A DNA stretch of 64,000 nucleotides from Cunninghamia lanceolata (GCA_027924645.1 BSBN01000888.1:18666001-18730000); one strand, 5' to 3'. Counted from the first letter of the stretch, positions 24,151-38,009 are shown. Translations and numbers: made by a program. Notes: generated by a model not told the origin, from the sequence alone.

Positions 24151-26029
24151 TACAACTCAATTATGTAGTATCTGCAATTTTTTTTTGCAAATTCCTGTAG
24201 ATAAAACATAACACGGGGACCTAGGAGCTAAACTAGGAGGTAAAAAGGCATGTGTCCCCTTTTTACTCCATAACAATAGTTAAGTCCAATAGTTGCATAG
24301 ACATTACTAGGGGATGCATATTTTTACATTTAGGTACATGTGGGACCTCCTCTCTAGTAACATCATCACAAATTGAACTACATTGTTGCTAGGTTCACCA
24401 TCCCCATTAAGAAAATAATTAAATGTGTAAGGCCACTTTGTAGATGACTGTCATATTGATAAGACCTTACTAAGAACAAATTATTCCATTAATTTGAGAT
24501 TGTAGATTTCATTTTAATAAACTATTTGTTTGATTTAATTAAGAATCCCATTTAGATGATTATTTGTTAAATAATTATTTATGGCAATGAAGTAGCTCGT
24601 TTATGATATTACACAAACAATTACCTAGCTAAATCAAAACACAAGGGAAAATAAATATTCTATTTTGTTAGATTATAACTTGGGTGCATGTGTAATATTT
24701 AATTAATTAAATTACTAGATTAATAATTAATTTGTATAATTCTTTTATAAGGTTAAAATGTGTTTTATTTTTGTTGTTGAGTTGTAAATATTTTTAAAGG
24801 GATATTATTTTTGTATTTACTTATTGTTAGTGGGGTTAAATTTAATAAACTAAGGAGTGAGTGGGGAAAGAAGAAGAAAATGCAAATTATTGTGTTTGTT
24901 TTATTCCATGATCAAGAAAAGTCTAGAAGGGGGATGTAAGGATTATTATAATATTTCTAGAGGAATTTTAGGGCAAACTTTAAGGAAGGGTATTGAGATG
25001 TTTCATTTTCAACATTTCAAAGTTTATAATCATTAACAAAGAGTAACCAAAGTTAATTTATTTTATTTTTATCTTGGATGCATTGGGCTGCTAAATATCA
25101 ATTTCCAATCAAAAGTAATACATGTATGATAGTGGCCCAACTATCTCCCAAGTGCTCTTCTGCATGGTTTCCACCTTTTAACCTACCTTTAAAATTCCAG
25201 CAACCCAAAAAAGAGAAAAGAGGGAGAAATTACATTCATAGGTGGAGGTAAAAGGTCAGAGGTTTGCAAATGAATGGAGGAATCGAAAACACTGAGAAAA
25301 AAAATAAGGGGATTTTAGTGAGGGGATCATGATGGAACTGGAAGGATTGATATAAAATGAGACTATGGGGGATTGTTGCCAAATGCCTTTGAAGGAGCTT
25401 AACCAAGCAAGATACTGGTTGAATCAAGATCTCTTCAATATTATATATTGTATCAATATGAGATCCAGGTATGTTTGTGGTTGGCGTTATGTTTCATTGA
25501 ATTAAATTTAAGATAAATTCTCATTTTGTTTTCCATTAAATGTATAAATATTAGCTTCATGATATTTTAGTTTATTGTTCTCTCCTACATTTCTTAGCCA
25601 TATATGAATGTGGTTTAATGTCTCTATATAACACATGATATAAATTCATTTTTTTAGCTGTGTTATTTTGCACAAATATGTTTGGTCCTTTATGCCTCTG
25701 ACTTGGGCCTTAATGAATCAGATTGCATTCACATTTTGATAGACTGGGACATCAAATTTCCTTTATTAAAAGATTTGAAAATTTATTAGAATTAGTGCCA
25801 TCTTCATGTAGCTACTGCTCACCCTACTCAACTTCTTTTAGGGAGTTTGAAACATGTCTAAAACATCCATTCTTTATTCTTTGATGAATGCTTCTTCCCA
25901 TTTGCAAGATCTTAAAATTGACACAGACGAGAGAGTGCGAGCTAAGGTTGCTGAGTTGTATTTACACCTAGGAGATGCATCTGTTCAAAAATTTCTTAAG
26001 TCTTTTCAACAATTCCATTGGAGAGTAAT
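24151..26029. other. Non-coding AT-rich region
   Basis: No gene recognised. ORFs of 60-75 codons at 25236-25427 (minus) and 25854-26078 (plus) match nothing I know. Confidence 0.4.
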
Positions 26030-26180
26030 ATGCTTCACTGCAGTCCATGAGACCACATTTCTTTGGGTCATCTATTAAACAAATTATGCCTTTCTTTAGT
26101 GATTCCACATCTTGCATACATGTTTCCTTGTGTCGTTGCAACTCTAGCATGTGACAAAAAAATTCCCCTCCCATTATACT
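26030..26180 (-). pseudogene. PPR motif remnant
   Basis: The minus strand reads NMYARCGITKERHNLFNR, stop, PKEMWSHG. This fits the L/S-type PPR pattern (MYAKCG...A..LFD.MP...V.SW). It lies downstream of the DYW remnant in the same orientation, so it belongs to another PPR copy or a rearranged one. Short and diverged. Confidence 0.4.
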
Positions 26181-26274
26181 TTGATAAATGTCCCTTTATT
26201 ATTATTGGAGATCTGATATCTTGCACATAATTATAGTGGTAGCCTATTTTTTTTAGATTACTACATTTAGCATT

Positions 26275-26505
26275 ACCAATAATCTCCATGTGAAGATTAC
26301 CCTATTTAAAATAATGAAAATATTTCATTTCTCTCACTATATTTTCTATTGAAATAATCTTGGGGATAAGTTTCACTATAGTTGAGCAATCAACATAAAC
26401 TTAAAGGTTCTTAGCAACTCTAATAGTTATTCTAGGGGGTGTGGGTAACAAACCAAATGCTAATTCCAATGTTTCACTATGATGGCAGAGAAATAATTCT
26501 ACTTT
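26275..26505 (-). pseudogene. DYW deaminase domain remnant of a PPR protein
   Basis: The minus strand reads ELFLCHHSETLELAFGLLP, TIRVAKNL, stop, VYVDCSTIVKLIPKIIS, IENIVREMKYFHYFK, stop, GN. This is the plant DYW domain, the cytidine-deaminase-like C-terminus of organelle RNA-editing PPR proteins (family wording HSE-LA-AFGL, IR-KNLRVC-DCH, RD-NRFHHFKDG). The zinc-ligand HSE is kept, but the DCH histidine reads Ser and the terminal DYW is lost. Two stops are present and no full PPR tract precedes it, since a minisatellite begins about 100 bp upstream. Confidence 0.75.
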
Positions 26506-26599
26506 CTCTTTTTTTCATAGCAGTAAGTGTTGGAATCTAAAAAACAATTACCTTGTTGCCTTCACCTTCCAAGCCAATTTCCCAAACATTTCATAGAAT

Positions 26600-27045
26600 A
26601 ATGTATAATTTTATTGTTATAATATTGTTGTCACTACTATTACTAATATTAGTGTCGCTGCTGTTACTAATATTAGTGATCAATTTTAAAGTTGTTATAC
26701 TCTTGTAGTTGTTGTCATTACTGAAACTATTGATTTTATTCATGTTCTACTAATGTCACTATTTTCATAGCTGAAACTAGTGATTTTATTGATGTTCTAC
26801 TAATGTCATTGTTGTCATAACTGAAACTATTAATTTTATTGTTCTACTAATGTCACTGCTGTCATAACTGAAACTATTTATTTTATTGTTGTTCTATTAA
26901 TGTCACTGCTATCACAACTAAAACAATTGCTTTTAAATTGCCAATATACTGATGTCACTCCTATCATAGCTGAAAACTATTCATTTCATTGTTGTTATAC
27001 TACTACTGTCATTGCTGACACTATTAATTTTATTGTGGTTATCCT
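26600..27045. repeat. Minisatellite of about 50-60 bp units
   Basis: Diverged tandem units built on GTTCTACTAATGTCACTG, TCATAACTGAAACTATT and GATTTTATT repeat about six times up to 27045. It is non-coding. Confidence 0.8.
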
Positions 27046-27047
27046 AC

Positions 27048-27091
27048 TATCTTGATATATATGTATATGTATATATATATGTATATATATG

Positions 27092-27146
<55 letters not shown>

Positions 27147-27256
27147 GTATATATGTACATTTATATATATATATATGTATATATATACATATATATATAT
27201 ATGTATAGATATACATATATATATATATATACATATATACATATATATATACATAT
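27048..27256. repeat. TA/TATATG microsatellite
   Basis: Almost pure ATATATGTATAT and ATATACATAT runs. Reading frames in it give only Ile/Tyr/Met repeats and are not genes. Confidence 0.95.
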
Positions 27257-27270
27257 GATTATAACAGGAG

Positions 27271-27306
<36 letters not shown>

Positions 27307-27326
27307 CTCCTGTTATAATCCTATGT
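27251..27326. repeat. Perfect palindrome around an (AT)n core
   Basis: GATTATAACAGGAGCA (27257-27272) is the exact reverse complement of TGCTCCTGTTATAATC (27305-27320), with pure alternating AT between. The symmetry extends to 27251 and 27326 with one mismatch. It would form a cruciform or hairpin. Confidence 0.92.
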
Positions 27327-30240
27327 AAAGTTTTGTTTATCAAAGATCCTTGATACCCACTCAATATTAGTCTCTAAGCTCCATGTACATGTGACATGTA
27401 TATAATGATATAGTGAGAGTGTAGCTACTTATACACATGCATGTAATTCATCCCTTAAGAACTAATTTTGAATTTCTATTTTTGAATTCACTTATTATGA
27501 TCATGTTATTTTCTATTTGGAAGTAACATGAATTGTCTTGAAATTAGAGACAATATTGACTATGGTAAAATATTGTCTTTTTCTATTATACATTAGAAAT
27601 TATTGAAAGAAATTTTAAACTAAGATATGCTTAACCCTAAATTAGCCTAATTATTTAGTCAACATCTTATGAAAACTTACACATATGGTTGTACAGGGAA
27701 ATAATACATATATTAAATATATTATTACATCATATATTAATTTAGATGAAATCTTTAGTTATGATTAAATAAAAATTTCAACAAAAGCATGTTTTATTCT
27801 TATCTATTTCTAGATAAAATTTTATGTAACTTGGGTGTGAAGATTCCATTATTATAATTACATTTATAAGTTCTTTGACATCTAAATTCATGGTAGGAGA
27901 ATTTCACTATGTTATAGTAAATTGGAATAAAGATGTTTTAATTATAGAATTCCTTGGTGTCACTTCCAGGACATGTTGGAATAACTTTGTTATTTGGGTG
28001 AAGTGATAATTCTTTCGGTATAATCTTGGTATTAAGAATAGATAAATTAAGATATGGAAATAAGTCAATATGTGTCGCTTCAATAGATCATTTGTGATAA
28101 AACATACATGCCTTAAGTTTCTTCTTGATGACATCTAGGTCTATATCCTAGAGTTAATTGATTCTTCATGTGCAAGTTGGCCATGACCCTAAAATAGTTG
28201 CATGTGAAAACTTGGATATCTTATATGATTGCCTTGTGATAATATTCTACCCCAAACTATTTATTTCTCTTATTATTGTGTGCAAATAGAGAAACTAAGA
28301 ATATGTGTGTTAAAATGTTAAATGTTGAGATTATTGTATCTTTTATTAGAAAAACAAGTTGTTTTGAAAAGTCAAGTTTTCTGAACTACAAAGCCTCTGT
28401 ACTTTCACGTAGGAAAGCCCATTTGGGATGAGCCCCCAAGGCTTAGGTCGGGCCCTTAGGACCTATTTCTGCACACTTTCATTCAATCATGTATAGTCTT
28501 TCTTTGAAATGTTACACTAAAAAAAAAATTACTCTAACCATTTTTACAAATTATAAGGTATTGTCTTTTGTAATATTGTTACTATGTTATTTTCACTTAG
28601 TTATGGCCATTGTGTGTGGTTGTTTCTGAATAAATATGGTTGTAAGCTATGTGTTTTTATGTTGTGTCCATGTCGATATGATGTGGGCATTACATCTTCT
28701 CTAAAAAGATGATCATAGAAACCAGAAGCAAGCTTTTGTATTATCACTATTCAAATACCTAATATGTATTGCCCAAAGAGTGGGTCTTCATCTGCTTGCT
28801 CAATGCTTATGATAGAAAGAGGAGCTTTTTAGTCATGGGTGTAGATGATATGGTGGGCTGGGAATGTGGCTCTTAATGTGGCATTAAGCAAGAGTGCTCA
28901 CTAGTTTGACCCATTGGAGGTTATATGAATAATGTGTTATATGAATGGCATGAGTTTATGACATGAGTATACGTTTGTCTAGTCACTTCTTTACTTCTAC
29001 CCCCATCTTCTCACCCCTTTTTCTTTGTGTGGTACTTTATTGGCATGATTACCAGGTGCCTAATTTATCCTCTATGTGAACCACATGCTTATGATGTGTT
29101 CATGTGAATTATGTGTCATGTGGTACCCCTTGTGAGGTCGTGTATATGAGCCTTCTTTCCCTATTGTTGTTATGCTTGTGTATAGCCATGTGATCATCTC
29201 TGAGCACGGGGGTGGACCCTTGAGGTTCCACATGGTAGGGTGGTGTTGTACCCACCATTGGGGATCCAGATATTGACATCAGTTTTGGCAAGGATGTCGG
29301 CAAGGGGTTGCTCCATTCTTCTCTCTAGTTCTAGTATATTTCTTATGTATTGTATAACTCGGTGATCCAAGTGAGATGTAATGTAAACATGTATTAATAT
29401 AGTTTGTTCTTGTGAGACACTCTTAATCTGGAGCTCATTATAATTAAAGCATTTGATGTACTCTTCTATAATAGATTTATTGTGTTAATCTTCTGCTCAT
29501 GTTATCTATTTTGGCGATAGGATGATGTTGCACTTCATGTTCAGAGGCAGTTTAGAGTATTGTTATACCTATATGTTTATCTTATGTTTTAAAAAAAATG
29601 TTGTGCCCTTTCTGGGCTCTTGTTTCTTGGGTGCCTGGTTGGGTCATTACAAAATAGGAATTAGCCTCTCCTTTTCATTACGCCATACATATTTAGTAAA
29701 ACCTTAACAACATCTTGAGAAAGTATCTCCTCACATCTAGATGGATATGACTCAATTTCCTATTCAAAGAGAACATCTATGGGCTTATATTATAAATTTT
29801 CTTGAGCTAATGAGGATACTGTAATACTTTCCTTAACATTGTCTTGAAATTTGGAATCATAAACATAAGTTTATGGAGCATTATCGAGATTTACATGAGG
29901 GATAAATAAACTTAATTTCACCTTATGAGTGTTGAACGCATTTGAGTAAAGGCTCGTTTACTAGACCTAGGTGTAAGATTTATATGAACAAGTACACATT
30001 TCTAAAATGAATGGGTAGTCATTTAAGAATAGGTATGCATTCCTAATAAGTATTAATTTTTTCTCCACCTCGCGAGCTCACTTTTTTTCTTTCTTCAAAC
30101 AATGAGATCGATTAGATAAAGCACTGCACAACACATGCCAACATCATGAAATGCTGACAACACCTATTTTTGACCTTGTCTCTCCACAAGAGGAAATTTA
30201 GTATGTTCTCATGTAGGTGGATTTCTTATTTATGTGTTTT
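27327..30240. other. Non-coding region
   Basis: No recognisable coding region. The stretch 28390-29340 is less AT-rich than its surroundings and has LTR-like wording, but I found no paired copy in the window. Confidence 0.4.
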
Positions 30241-30289
30241 TTTAAATTTCTTTTTTAATGTTTTTACCAATTTTTGAATTTAAATTTTG

Positions 30290-30420
30290 GTTTCAAACCT
30301 AAAATCCTAAACCAAACTATGTTAATAAAAATAAAAACCCTAGTACCTATTCTAAACCTTAGGACCTTTAAACCATAATATGTAAACTATAAATTTAGGG
30401 TTTAGGGTTTGTAGCTTAGA
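30290..30420. repeat. Degenerate telomere-like tract
   Basis: CCTAAAATCCTAAACC and related words turn into TTTAGGGTTTAGGGTTT near 30395-30410. It is an interstitial plant telomere-type sequence in both orientations. Purine-rich A runs follow at 30625-30750. Confidence 0.55.
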
Positions 30421-33400
30421 GGTTAATTTAATTTATGATACAATAAAAACCCTTGAAATATCAATTTATCTATTGATTGATATATCAATTAATAGGTTGA
30501 TTGATATTTCTATGATTTAGGGTTTGTGATTGATTTAAAGGTTAATTTAATTTAATTGATGATGCATTACAAATTAGAGGTTAATTTAATTTAGTTTATG
30601 ATACAATATCTAAACCCTAGAAATATTGAAAAAAGAAAAAAAATAAATGAAAGAAAATAAAACCAAAAACAATGAAAAACAAAAAATATAAAAAATATAA
30701 AAACTAAAAACAAACCAAAAGAAAAACAAAACAAAATAAAATGGAATAAAATGAAACCTTTATTTCTAGTCAATTCATATAATTTAATATGTTTCAATTG
30801 AAAGCCTAGATAAATTATATATGAACTAATATTGATCAACATATCAATTTGATATCAATATCAGTGGATATATACCAACAATAATATTATATAACATTTA
30901 ATAAGATGATCTACATTTTAAAGAAATGGAGCTTGAGGGATCACATTTTTAAGGATTGGAGGTGGCCAAATGGTACTAAACTTACATGTTTCTTCTTGAC
31001 AATGTTTATAGACCTTCACTACCTCCCTTCTAGTATGACCCCTAACTTAATGATAAATGAAAATGCTCCTTCTATATAACCCTAGGTGGATTAGGCTAAG
31101 TGGCTCTATTTGAAAATTCAAAGCCTAACTTACTCGCTAGAAGCTTCTTCACTTCAAACTCCTTATGTGAAATTATATTCACTTCCTTCACTACAACAAT
31201 CCCCCTTTTCAACTTATGTAAGAAGTCCCTTAAACACACTTTTTGTTTTCTTGCCTTCTACTTACTACGCTTGGTCCCGCATCTTTGATGCCTTGTATGC
31301 TACCCTCCAAGGGTTATCTATCTGTTAAAATAATGTATCTAAAACTTGTAGACAACTAATTATTCATTACATTTGGAATGATAACTGTTATGTTATTTTT
31401 ACAAATCCAATTTATTGTATGTAGATCAGCATTCTATCACTTGTACTCTAACCTATGTTTTGAGATGAAAAATCTTATGCACTTATTGAATTCACATGAA
31501 CAACTAAGAATTTTAGAGAAAAATCAAGAGAAGTTTTCTAAGAAGCTTGACAAGATAGGTAAGAGTTTTGATGACCTATTCCAAGTTAGGAATACTCTCA
31601 AGGATAAGGACAAACTTAACATCTATCTGAATTTCAATATACCAAAGACATCCATCAAACCTTTAGCCATATAACCAAATATAATAATGTCAACATTGGC
31701 ACTCCTATTATAAGAGAATTTGAATGATAATTAATTGTAACTTACCATCTATTGTGATTTTTTTCAAATACTATTATAATATGTTTATGCTTTGTTGAGA
31801 TTATTAATACTAAAACTCTCTTATAATATTATGAACTTAATTCAATGCAAAATATCTTGAACTTACCCTACTTGATGAAAAAATTCTCTATTACGTTTTT
31901 AAAAAAAAAAAATCATCATTAAGATTCTATTTAGAGTTTTGATATAATGTGTCACTTATAGTGGTCATGTACACACTCAATAAAAAGGGTGTTAAAGAAA
32001 ATTTTTGTCAACCATTGAGAATTATGAATTCTATAACAAACAAATTTATGGTAATATTGCATCCAATAGGAGACTATGACCACAAAGATTTAATAGAATA
32101 TACAACACCTATGAAAATTGCCAAGGACACAACTATCAAGAATCCAGGATTTAGCCATCTAATTAATTTACTATTTATTTAAATAATAAATGTTATCCTT
32201 TTATCCCATGATTTTACCATTAATCTATCATAAAATTACCCTTGGATCTTCCTACACATGTCAAGTGAAATTTAGGCAATATAAGAGTTTTTAACATCAA
32301 GGGATTTTAATTAGAGTTTAAAGGGACAATATAGTACCTCATCAACTATCCTTTCATTTCTGTTATATGTAATCTTCTAGAGATACAATATAAAATTCTA
32401 ATCTATTTGGCTTGTGCATTAAGGGAAAGAGCATTAGGGATATACCTAAATCACATTAGCCATAAAGTGTATATTTTATACAATTATTTGATAATTCAAG
32501 ATAAATAAACTAAAAATAGTGCCTATCATTTTAATAATGTTAATCCCATGAAGTGGGATTCCATGTAAATGTGGGAGGATAATTATTATCCCTTAGACCT
32601 AAGATAAATTTTGAGTATCAATATCAAAAGTTTCTAAATGCTTGAATCTAATGTGATACTTAGGTTCATGTAGAGATATAGGCTACATTGAGAGTAGCTT
32701 AGAGGATAGTATTGGAAAAACCCCAAATAGTTGTTTAGGGTTTCTCTCTTAGATTTTATTAATCATGAAGAATGTGTGCCTACTATGGTGGTACAATCTA
32801 GGAGACTTTCCTCCTTGGTTACATTATAATCAAATTATCCCTTCTTCATAATATCTGTTTTCACATACATTTGTGCACAGTAGGAAAAATTTGACCGATA
32901 TATTGAAGTAATGGCTCTATGCTCACCATAACACTTACATAACATAAGCCTCAACTTCATGAAGTTATTAATGTTTATATAGCATATTAGATAATTTCAT
33001 CAACTTGCTTGTTCATAAGATCTAAATACTCTTCCACTCCACATATCTATATGTAGCTAGTTACCATTAGATTTTGAAAACATAATAAAAACCTTTGCTA
33101 TGTCATTTATAAGTCAACTTATATTTGTCTAACATTTATAAAATTTTGTCAAATACACATCCTTATAGATATGATTAGACCTAGGATTATTCCCCTTGTT
33201 TGTCAAAATTATTCAAGTATTGGGTTCATAGTTCCATATTATAACGTAGCCAAAGAATTCAAGAATGAAAATGAGAAAATAATAGAAAAAATAAATATTA
33301 AACTATTGATCTCAAGTATTGAACTAAGGGAGAAAACTATTAAACTCAAGTATTACACAAAATAAGCATATTACAATAGTAAAATATGAGAAAACAAAAA

Positions 33401-36085
33401 GAGGAATTTATGGTAAATAATTAGAAAGAAATTAAATTACTGAAATGAAAGTGTAAGAAATAATTTAAGCAATTGTTTAGGGAATTATATTAGATCTTAG
33501 AAGAGGTACTAAATCAATTATATGTTTTCTATGTGAATTTGCATGTCTGGGTGGATATAAATGTCTTGAAATTTCAAAAATACCAAAGACAAACATCAAG
33601 AAGAACTGGAGTATTGTTGAAAAAGTTCTAACACATCATAAAATTAAAAAAACCTAGTAATATCAAATTTATATTGACTCATATCAATTGATATGTACAC
33701 CAAAAATTTGATGCATATTAAATTTAATATGTTACAATTTAGAAACCCTAGAAATATCAATTGATATCGATCATTAAATGCAAAGTGTAATTAAATAGGA
33801 TTGTTATATGAATTTCATACATGATATTTTGAATTATAAATTGAATGCATGTATGTAAATCAATGATAGTTATTACAAATCAAATGCAATGTATTATTAT
33901 CAAACATGTATAAATATTTCTTAATGATAGTTATTTTAAACAATTCAAATGTTTCAAAATTTGTATGAATTTGAATTACAAAATTATTTATTTATATATT
34001 TTCAAGTTTTAAATGAATAAATATTTTGCATTTAATATTTCAATGTGCATGTAATTAAATTTATATTTCCTTTTCATTATTGTAGCTAGTTTAGGTTTAG
34101 TCGTATTGAGATCATTTACTATCTAACATGATTTTTTACTACAAAATTATTGAAAAATGAATTTCCATCTACCAAAACAACTCCCACCTCAAAGTTCCCC
34201 ACACCCCAACCCCCACTCAACAAAAAACCCCACCCACTCCATTTGATCAGGCTCACTTCCCAACAACGATAAATTAGAACATAACCACTCTATACGAAAA
34301 AAATATTTTATCCAAAATGAGACAAACATGTTCCCACATATTGCACATATTTCATCTTGGAAGAAAACCATTGTTGATTTTGTTAGATCTATTTATGCAG
34401 ATCTAGATAGAATTTGTCTTTGGAGGGAGGAGTGGAGGAAGTTCTATACAAATGGAATTTTCTACAGATAGATCCTTGATTTATATATTTCTAAGCATAC
34501 CATAGCCCTATCTTTTATTGATTGTTCAACAAATAAACCCACCCCTCCAAATAGAAAAAGAATTAAAATTACATGGTGTAGGCTTCCTCAAATTGTAATA
34601 AACTTATGGGAGCAGTTTAGGATGGTATTTAACCATGTGCCAAATGGCAATTCTAAGGTACCATTATATTTTTGACAAAATTATGGGTTGAGCTTGAAAT
34701 GGACTTAAAACCCAATTATTTTGACATCAAATAATTATAAGGTGTTGATGATGGCATGTGATCTAGTATAGGCCAGAGGCATGTGTTGATCTAAATTAAT
34801 GTGTGCCTGCTCCACCCATTGCTGATCTTTCTTCACTTGCTATTCCTACACCCATTCACCACCAAGTACTGGTATTAGCATAAGGGGAGTTGAGTATGCT
34901 CCAAGGAAACTTAACTAACCAAGCTACCCTAATGGTAGTTGAAGTCAATGCTAGAGAACATGGAGGAGATGGTGTTGCTCTTAGCACCTCATGAATGCCA
35001 ACACCATTGCAATCTACAACAATTTTTTGTTAGAATTGCAATCACCCATGTCATGGTCTTGTTTGTGCATCCACATTGGGGGCTATACTAGAGGAGGAGA
35101 CTTTCTTAGCTATACTCTTTGGTCCTCTTATAGAGGTATGCCACATTTTATGTACATGCTAATGTACATTAAAATTAATAAATAGATATCTATTTTAAAA
35201 TATCAATTATTAATTTATTTTGTGAATTATATATTCTATTGTTTGGTGTAAATGAACAGCTTGGCCACATCATCTCAATTAGATCATTTTGTCCTAATGG
35301 CTATAAAACTTGGCACACCTTACGTGGTAGAGAAATAAATTTCCCTTAACCGACTATAGTTCATTAAATATGTTTAATTAGATTCAAAAAATTAGATACT
35401 ACTTAATAATTATATTATAATTAAAATGTGAATCATTTTTATAGTAGATAGGAGGTTACGACACTTCCATGTTAGACCAAACTTATGCTTTGGTGAGTTC
35501 TACTCCAACATCAACTACTATGTCCAAGTCATACCTGGTGTATAATTAAAAATTACATTTGTACTTTGAATTCACATGAAGTAAAATTTTATAATTTTAA
35601 ATTCATTGTTGAAAATATACATGTAGATATATATAGGATGATGGCACTATTAGGGCAATAGAAAGTCCTATCATTAATGAGTATAGATAAATTCACAAGC
35701 CATCCATAGCATTTTAGGTCCTACTACTAAATCATACATAATTTCTAGGTCTTTTATTGTTGTATTTTATAAATATTCAAGCCTAATTCATGTTTTATTT
35801 AAATATAGAAATTAGTAGGTAAGAATTTTGGTAAAAAATTATAGCTAGACTAAGGGAGCAGGGTTTGAAACATGATGAGAAGCATGTGGTATTTATGCAC
35901 ACAAGTCTAGATTTAAATATTTAATTTCATGGTTTTGTTTTTAAATATTTCATTTAAATAATATGCTTGCAATTTTGACATTAATTTATTTGAACCTTTT
36001 TGTCTTGTACTACTTGAGCCACCATCTATTTCATGTGGAACTAAGAGGCTTCTTGAATTTTGTGATGATATAACTTAGAGTGTAC
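30421..36085. other. Long AT-rich region without recognised genes
   Basis: Several plus-strand ORFs occur (31378-31674, 98 codons; 31949-32182; 33171-33365) but none resembles a known family. The 31378 ORF has a Lys/Glu-rich, coiled-coil-like stretch (EQLRILEKNQEKFSKKLDK). 34380-34670 has faint coding character with stops. I assign no function. Confidence 0.35.
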
Positions 36086-36086
36086 A

Positions 36087-36300
36087 ATGTTTCATTTATT
36101 TCATGGACCATTACTATTCAATATTTATTTCATAGGCTATGACTATTTCAATATTTATCTCATAGACTATTTTAATATTTATCTCATAGACTATTTCTGT
36201 TATTTTTTGATAGATAATTTTAGTATATATTTCATAGACTATTTTAGTATTTTATTGAATGGTCTAAGTATGTATATTTATTTTATTTTATAGACTATTT
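36087..36300. repeat. Minisatellite of about 25-30 bp units
   Basis: Units of the form TTCAATATTTATCTCATAGACTAT repeat about seven times with drift. The ORF over it (36087-36293) is a by-product, reading FNIYLIDY repeats. Confidence 0.8.
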
Positions 36301-36309
36301 ACTTACAAT

Positions 36310-36760
36310 CATGCATCTAATTGTAAAATTGCAAGTCCTAATTCTAATTCTAAGTCAAAATTATAATTACATGTCCTAATTCCAAGTCTTAATTCTAATG
36401 TGGCAGCCAATTACTATTAAATATTAAATTCCTAAATGCATGTCCTACTAGTAATTCTAAGATGAAAGTACAATTTAATTTCCCAATTGCAAGTCTAATT
36501 CTAATGTGATAGGTGAAATTACATTTAAACATTAAAGTCTTGATTGCAATTCTTAATTACTATTTAAGATGAAATTGCAATTATATGTCCAAATTGTAAG
36601 TCCTAATTCTAATGTGGCAAAAAAAATACAATTAAACATTGATGCTCTAATTCTATTTCTAAGCCAAAATTACAATTTCATGTCCTTACTGCATGTCCTC
36701 ATTCTAATGTGATAGTCAAAATCACAACTCTTAAAGTCATAATTACAATTCTATGGCATA
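36310..36760. repeat. Diverged tandem repeat of about 105-115 bp
   Basis: TCCTAATTCTAATGTG(G/A) anchors recur at about 36391, 36493, 36606 and 36710, each followed by AATTACAATT-type words. Confidence 0.65.
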
Positions 36761-36764
36761 GATG

Positions 36765-37385
36765 AAGGCATTGTCAGGTCATAAGCATTTACTAAGACAT
36801 CTGAGAGTTTTTGGTAGTGATGCATATGCACATGTGCCTAGGGAGAAGTGAACAAAGTTGCAGAACAAGTTTGTTAAGTATATCATCATTGGTCATACCT
36901 ACAATGTGAAAGGATACAAGCTTTGGGATCTAGTTGCATAGAATGTAATTTATAGTAGAAATGTTATTTTTAGAGAAATTAAGCCTTCTTTTATTGTCTT
37001 GTAGCTAGAGAAAACCAAACAGAAGAAAGATGTGATTTATCTTTTTTCAACACTTGAGAAAGTTGAATTGAGGCCCCAAGATAGACAAGAAGTTGAGGAG
37101 ATCTCATCATGATTTAAATCTTTAAAAGAGGAGGAAGAACCTCCACCTCAACTTGTCTGAAGGTCTACAAGTAGAAAACAATCACATGAAAGGTAAGGGT
37201 ATTCTCTGGATGATTGGAGATATATATTTGTTTTGAATATTAACATCAAGGAATTGAGATCTGCATAAGAGGCATTAGGCATAAACGATATAGTCTTGGA
37301 AGATATACATGGATGATGAAATAGTAGCACTAAAAATGAATCATACATGGGGCCTCGTGCCATTAGCTAAAGGGGTAAGTGTAAA
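36765..37385 (+). pseudogene. Ty1/copia pol fragment (integrase C-terminus to start of reverse transcriptase)
   Basis: The plus strand reads KHLLRHLRVFGSDAYAHVP, stop, NVKGYKLWD, stop, NVIYSRNVIFREIKPS, then an acidic stretch, YSLDDW and, after a frame change, HTWGLVPLAKG. This is the typical Ty1/copia order: integrase C-terminus (LRVFG...AYVHVP...KGYKLW), a variable linker, then the N-terminus of RT (WDLVPLP.G). At least four stops and a frameshift are present, and neither LTR nor the catalytic RT core is seen. An old, truncated insertion. Confidence 0.8.
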
Positions 37386-37750
37386 GAGTTGTGGGACCAA
37401 AAAGTTGCCATATGACTTTTTGGTCCAATTCAAGTGCGTTATAATACACATGTTTTGAACTATCAAAAGTAACAAAAAAATAGAAGAGGTCACAACTCAT
37501 TTCATCCTTTGACAAGCAAAAAATAGGCTTTAGAGTGTGAGCACATTAGAAGAAGGATTCAAGCAATTTCTGAGTGGAATAGACATTTTCACCATGCCAC
37601 CTCACCAATCTCACTCTTCAGGATGTCATCAACGAAGTGTAGAGAGTGAAGCAGCTGAACAAGGTAGAGTTTGATTGATTTTTGTGAATTTGAAAAGAAA
37701 ATTTTAGTTCTACAATGTTTGATTGGGTTTTTGTGTTGAATTTATAGTCA

Positions 37751-38009
37751 ATGAGGAACACTAATCCAATAGAGGAGGCTCAAAATAACCCCCAAAAACC
37801 TCAAAATCCCCACCTTCACATCCTTACCAATAAAGAGGCACACAAGAAAAATATTTAGGGAAAATTGAATAAAAAGCATCTTGAAACCCTAATTGAAACA
37901 TTAAATAGTCCAAGTGCAAGCACCAATCATAAGAGAGCCCTTTCCAAGTCATTAGAGGTGACTATTTCTCACATTGAATTAGTGAGAAGCCAAATCACTG
38001 AATGGAATG
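37751..38009 (+). other. Coding-like frame interrupted by the LTR element at 38010
   Basis: From ATG 37751 (MRNTNPIEEAQNNPQKP) the frame is open for 86 codons except one TAG near 37855. Removing the element and one copy of its GAATG duplication lets the frame continue at 42960 (DYRERSQQYCADKLS). Function unknown. It may be an exon of an older gene or of a DNA transposon. Confidence 0.35.

Noticed and set aside
25854..26078. 74-codon ORF as a possible host gene
   Set aside because: No family recognised, and it runs opposite the PPR/DYW remnants; no support for expression from sequence.
26995..27364. Overlapping ORFs of 67-113 codons on both strands
   Set aside because: They translate a TA microsatellite into Ile/Tyr/Met repeats; open on both strands only because of the repeat.
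36087..36293. 68-codon ORF with FNIYLIDY repeats resembling a membrane peptide
   Set aside because: It is a minisatellite product with no start context or conservation.
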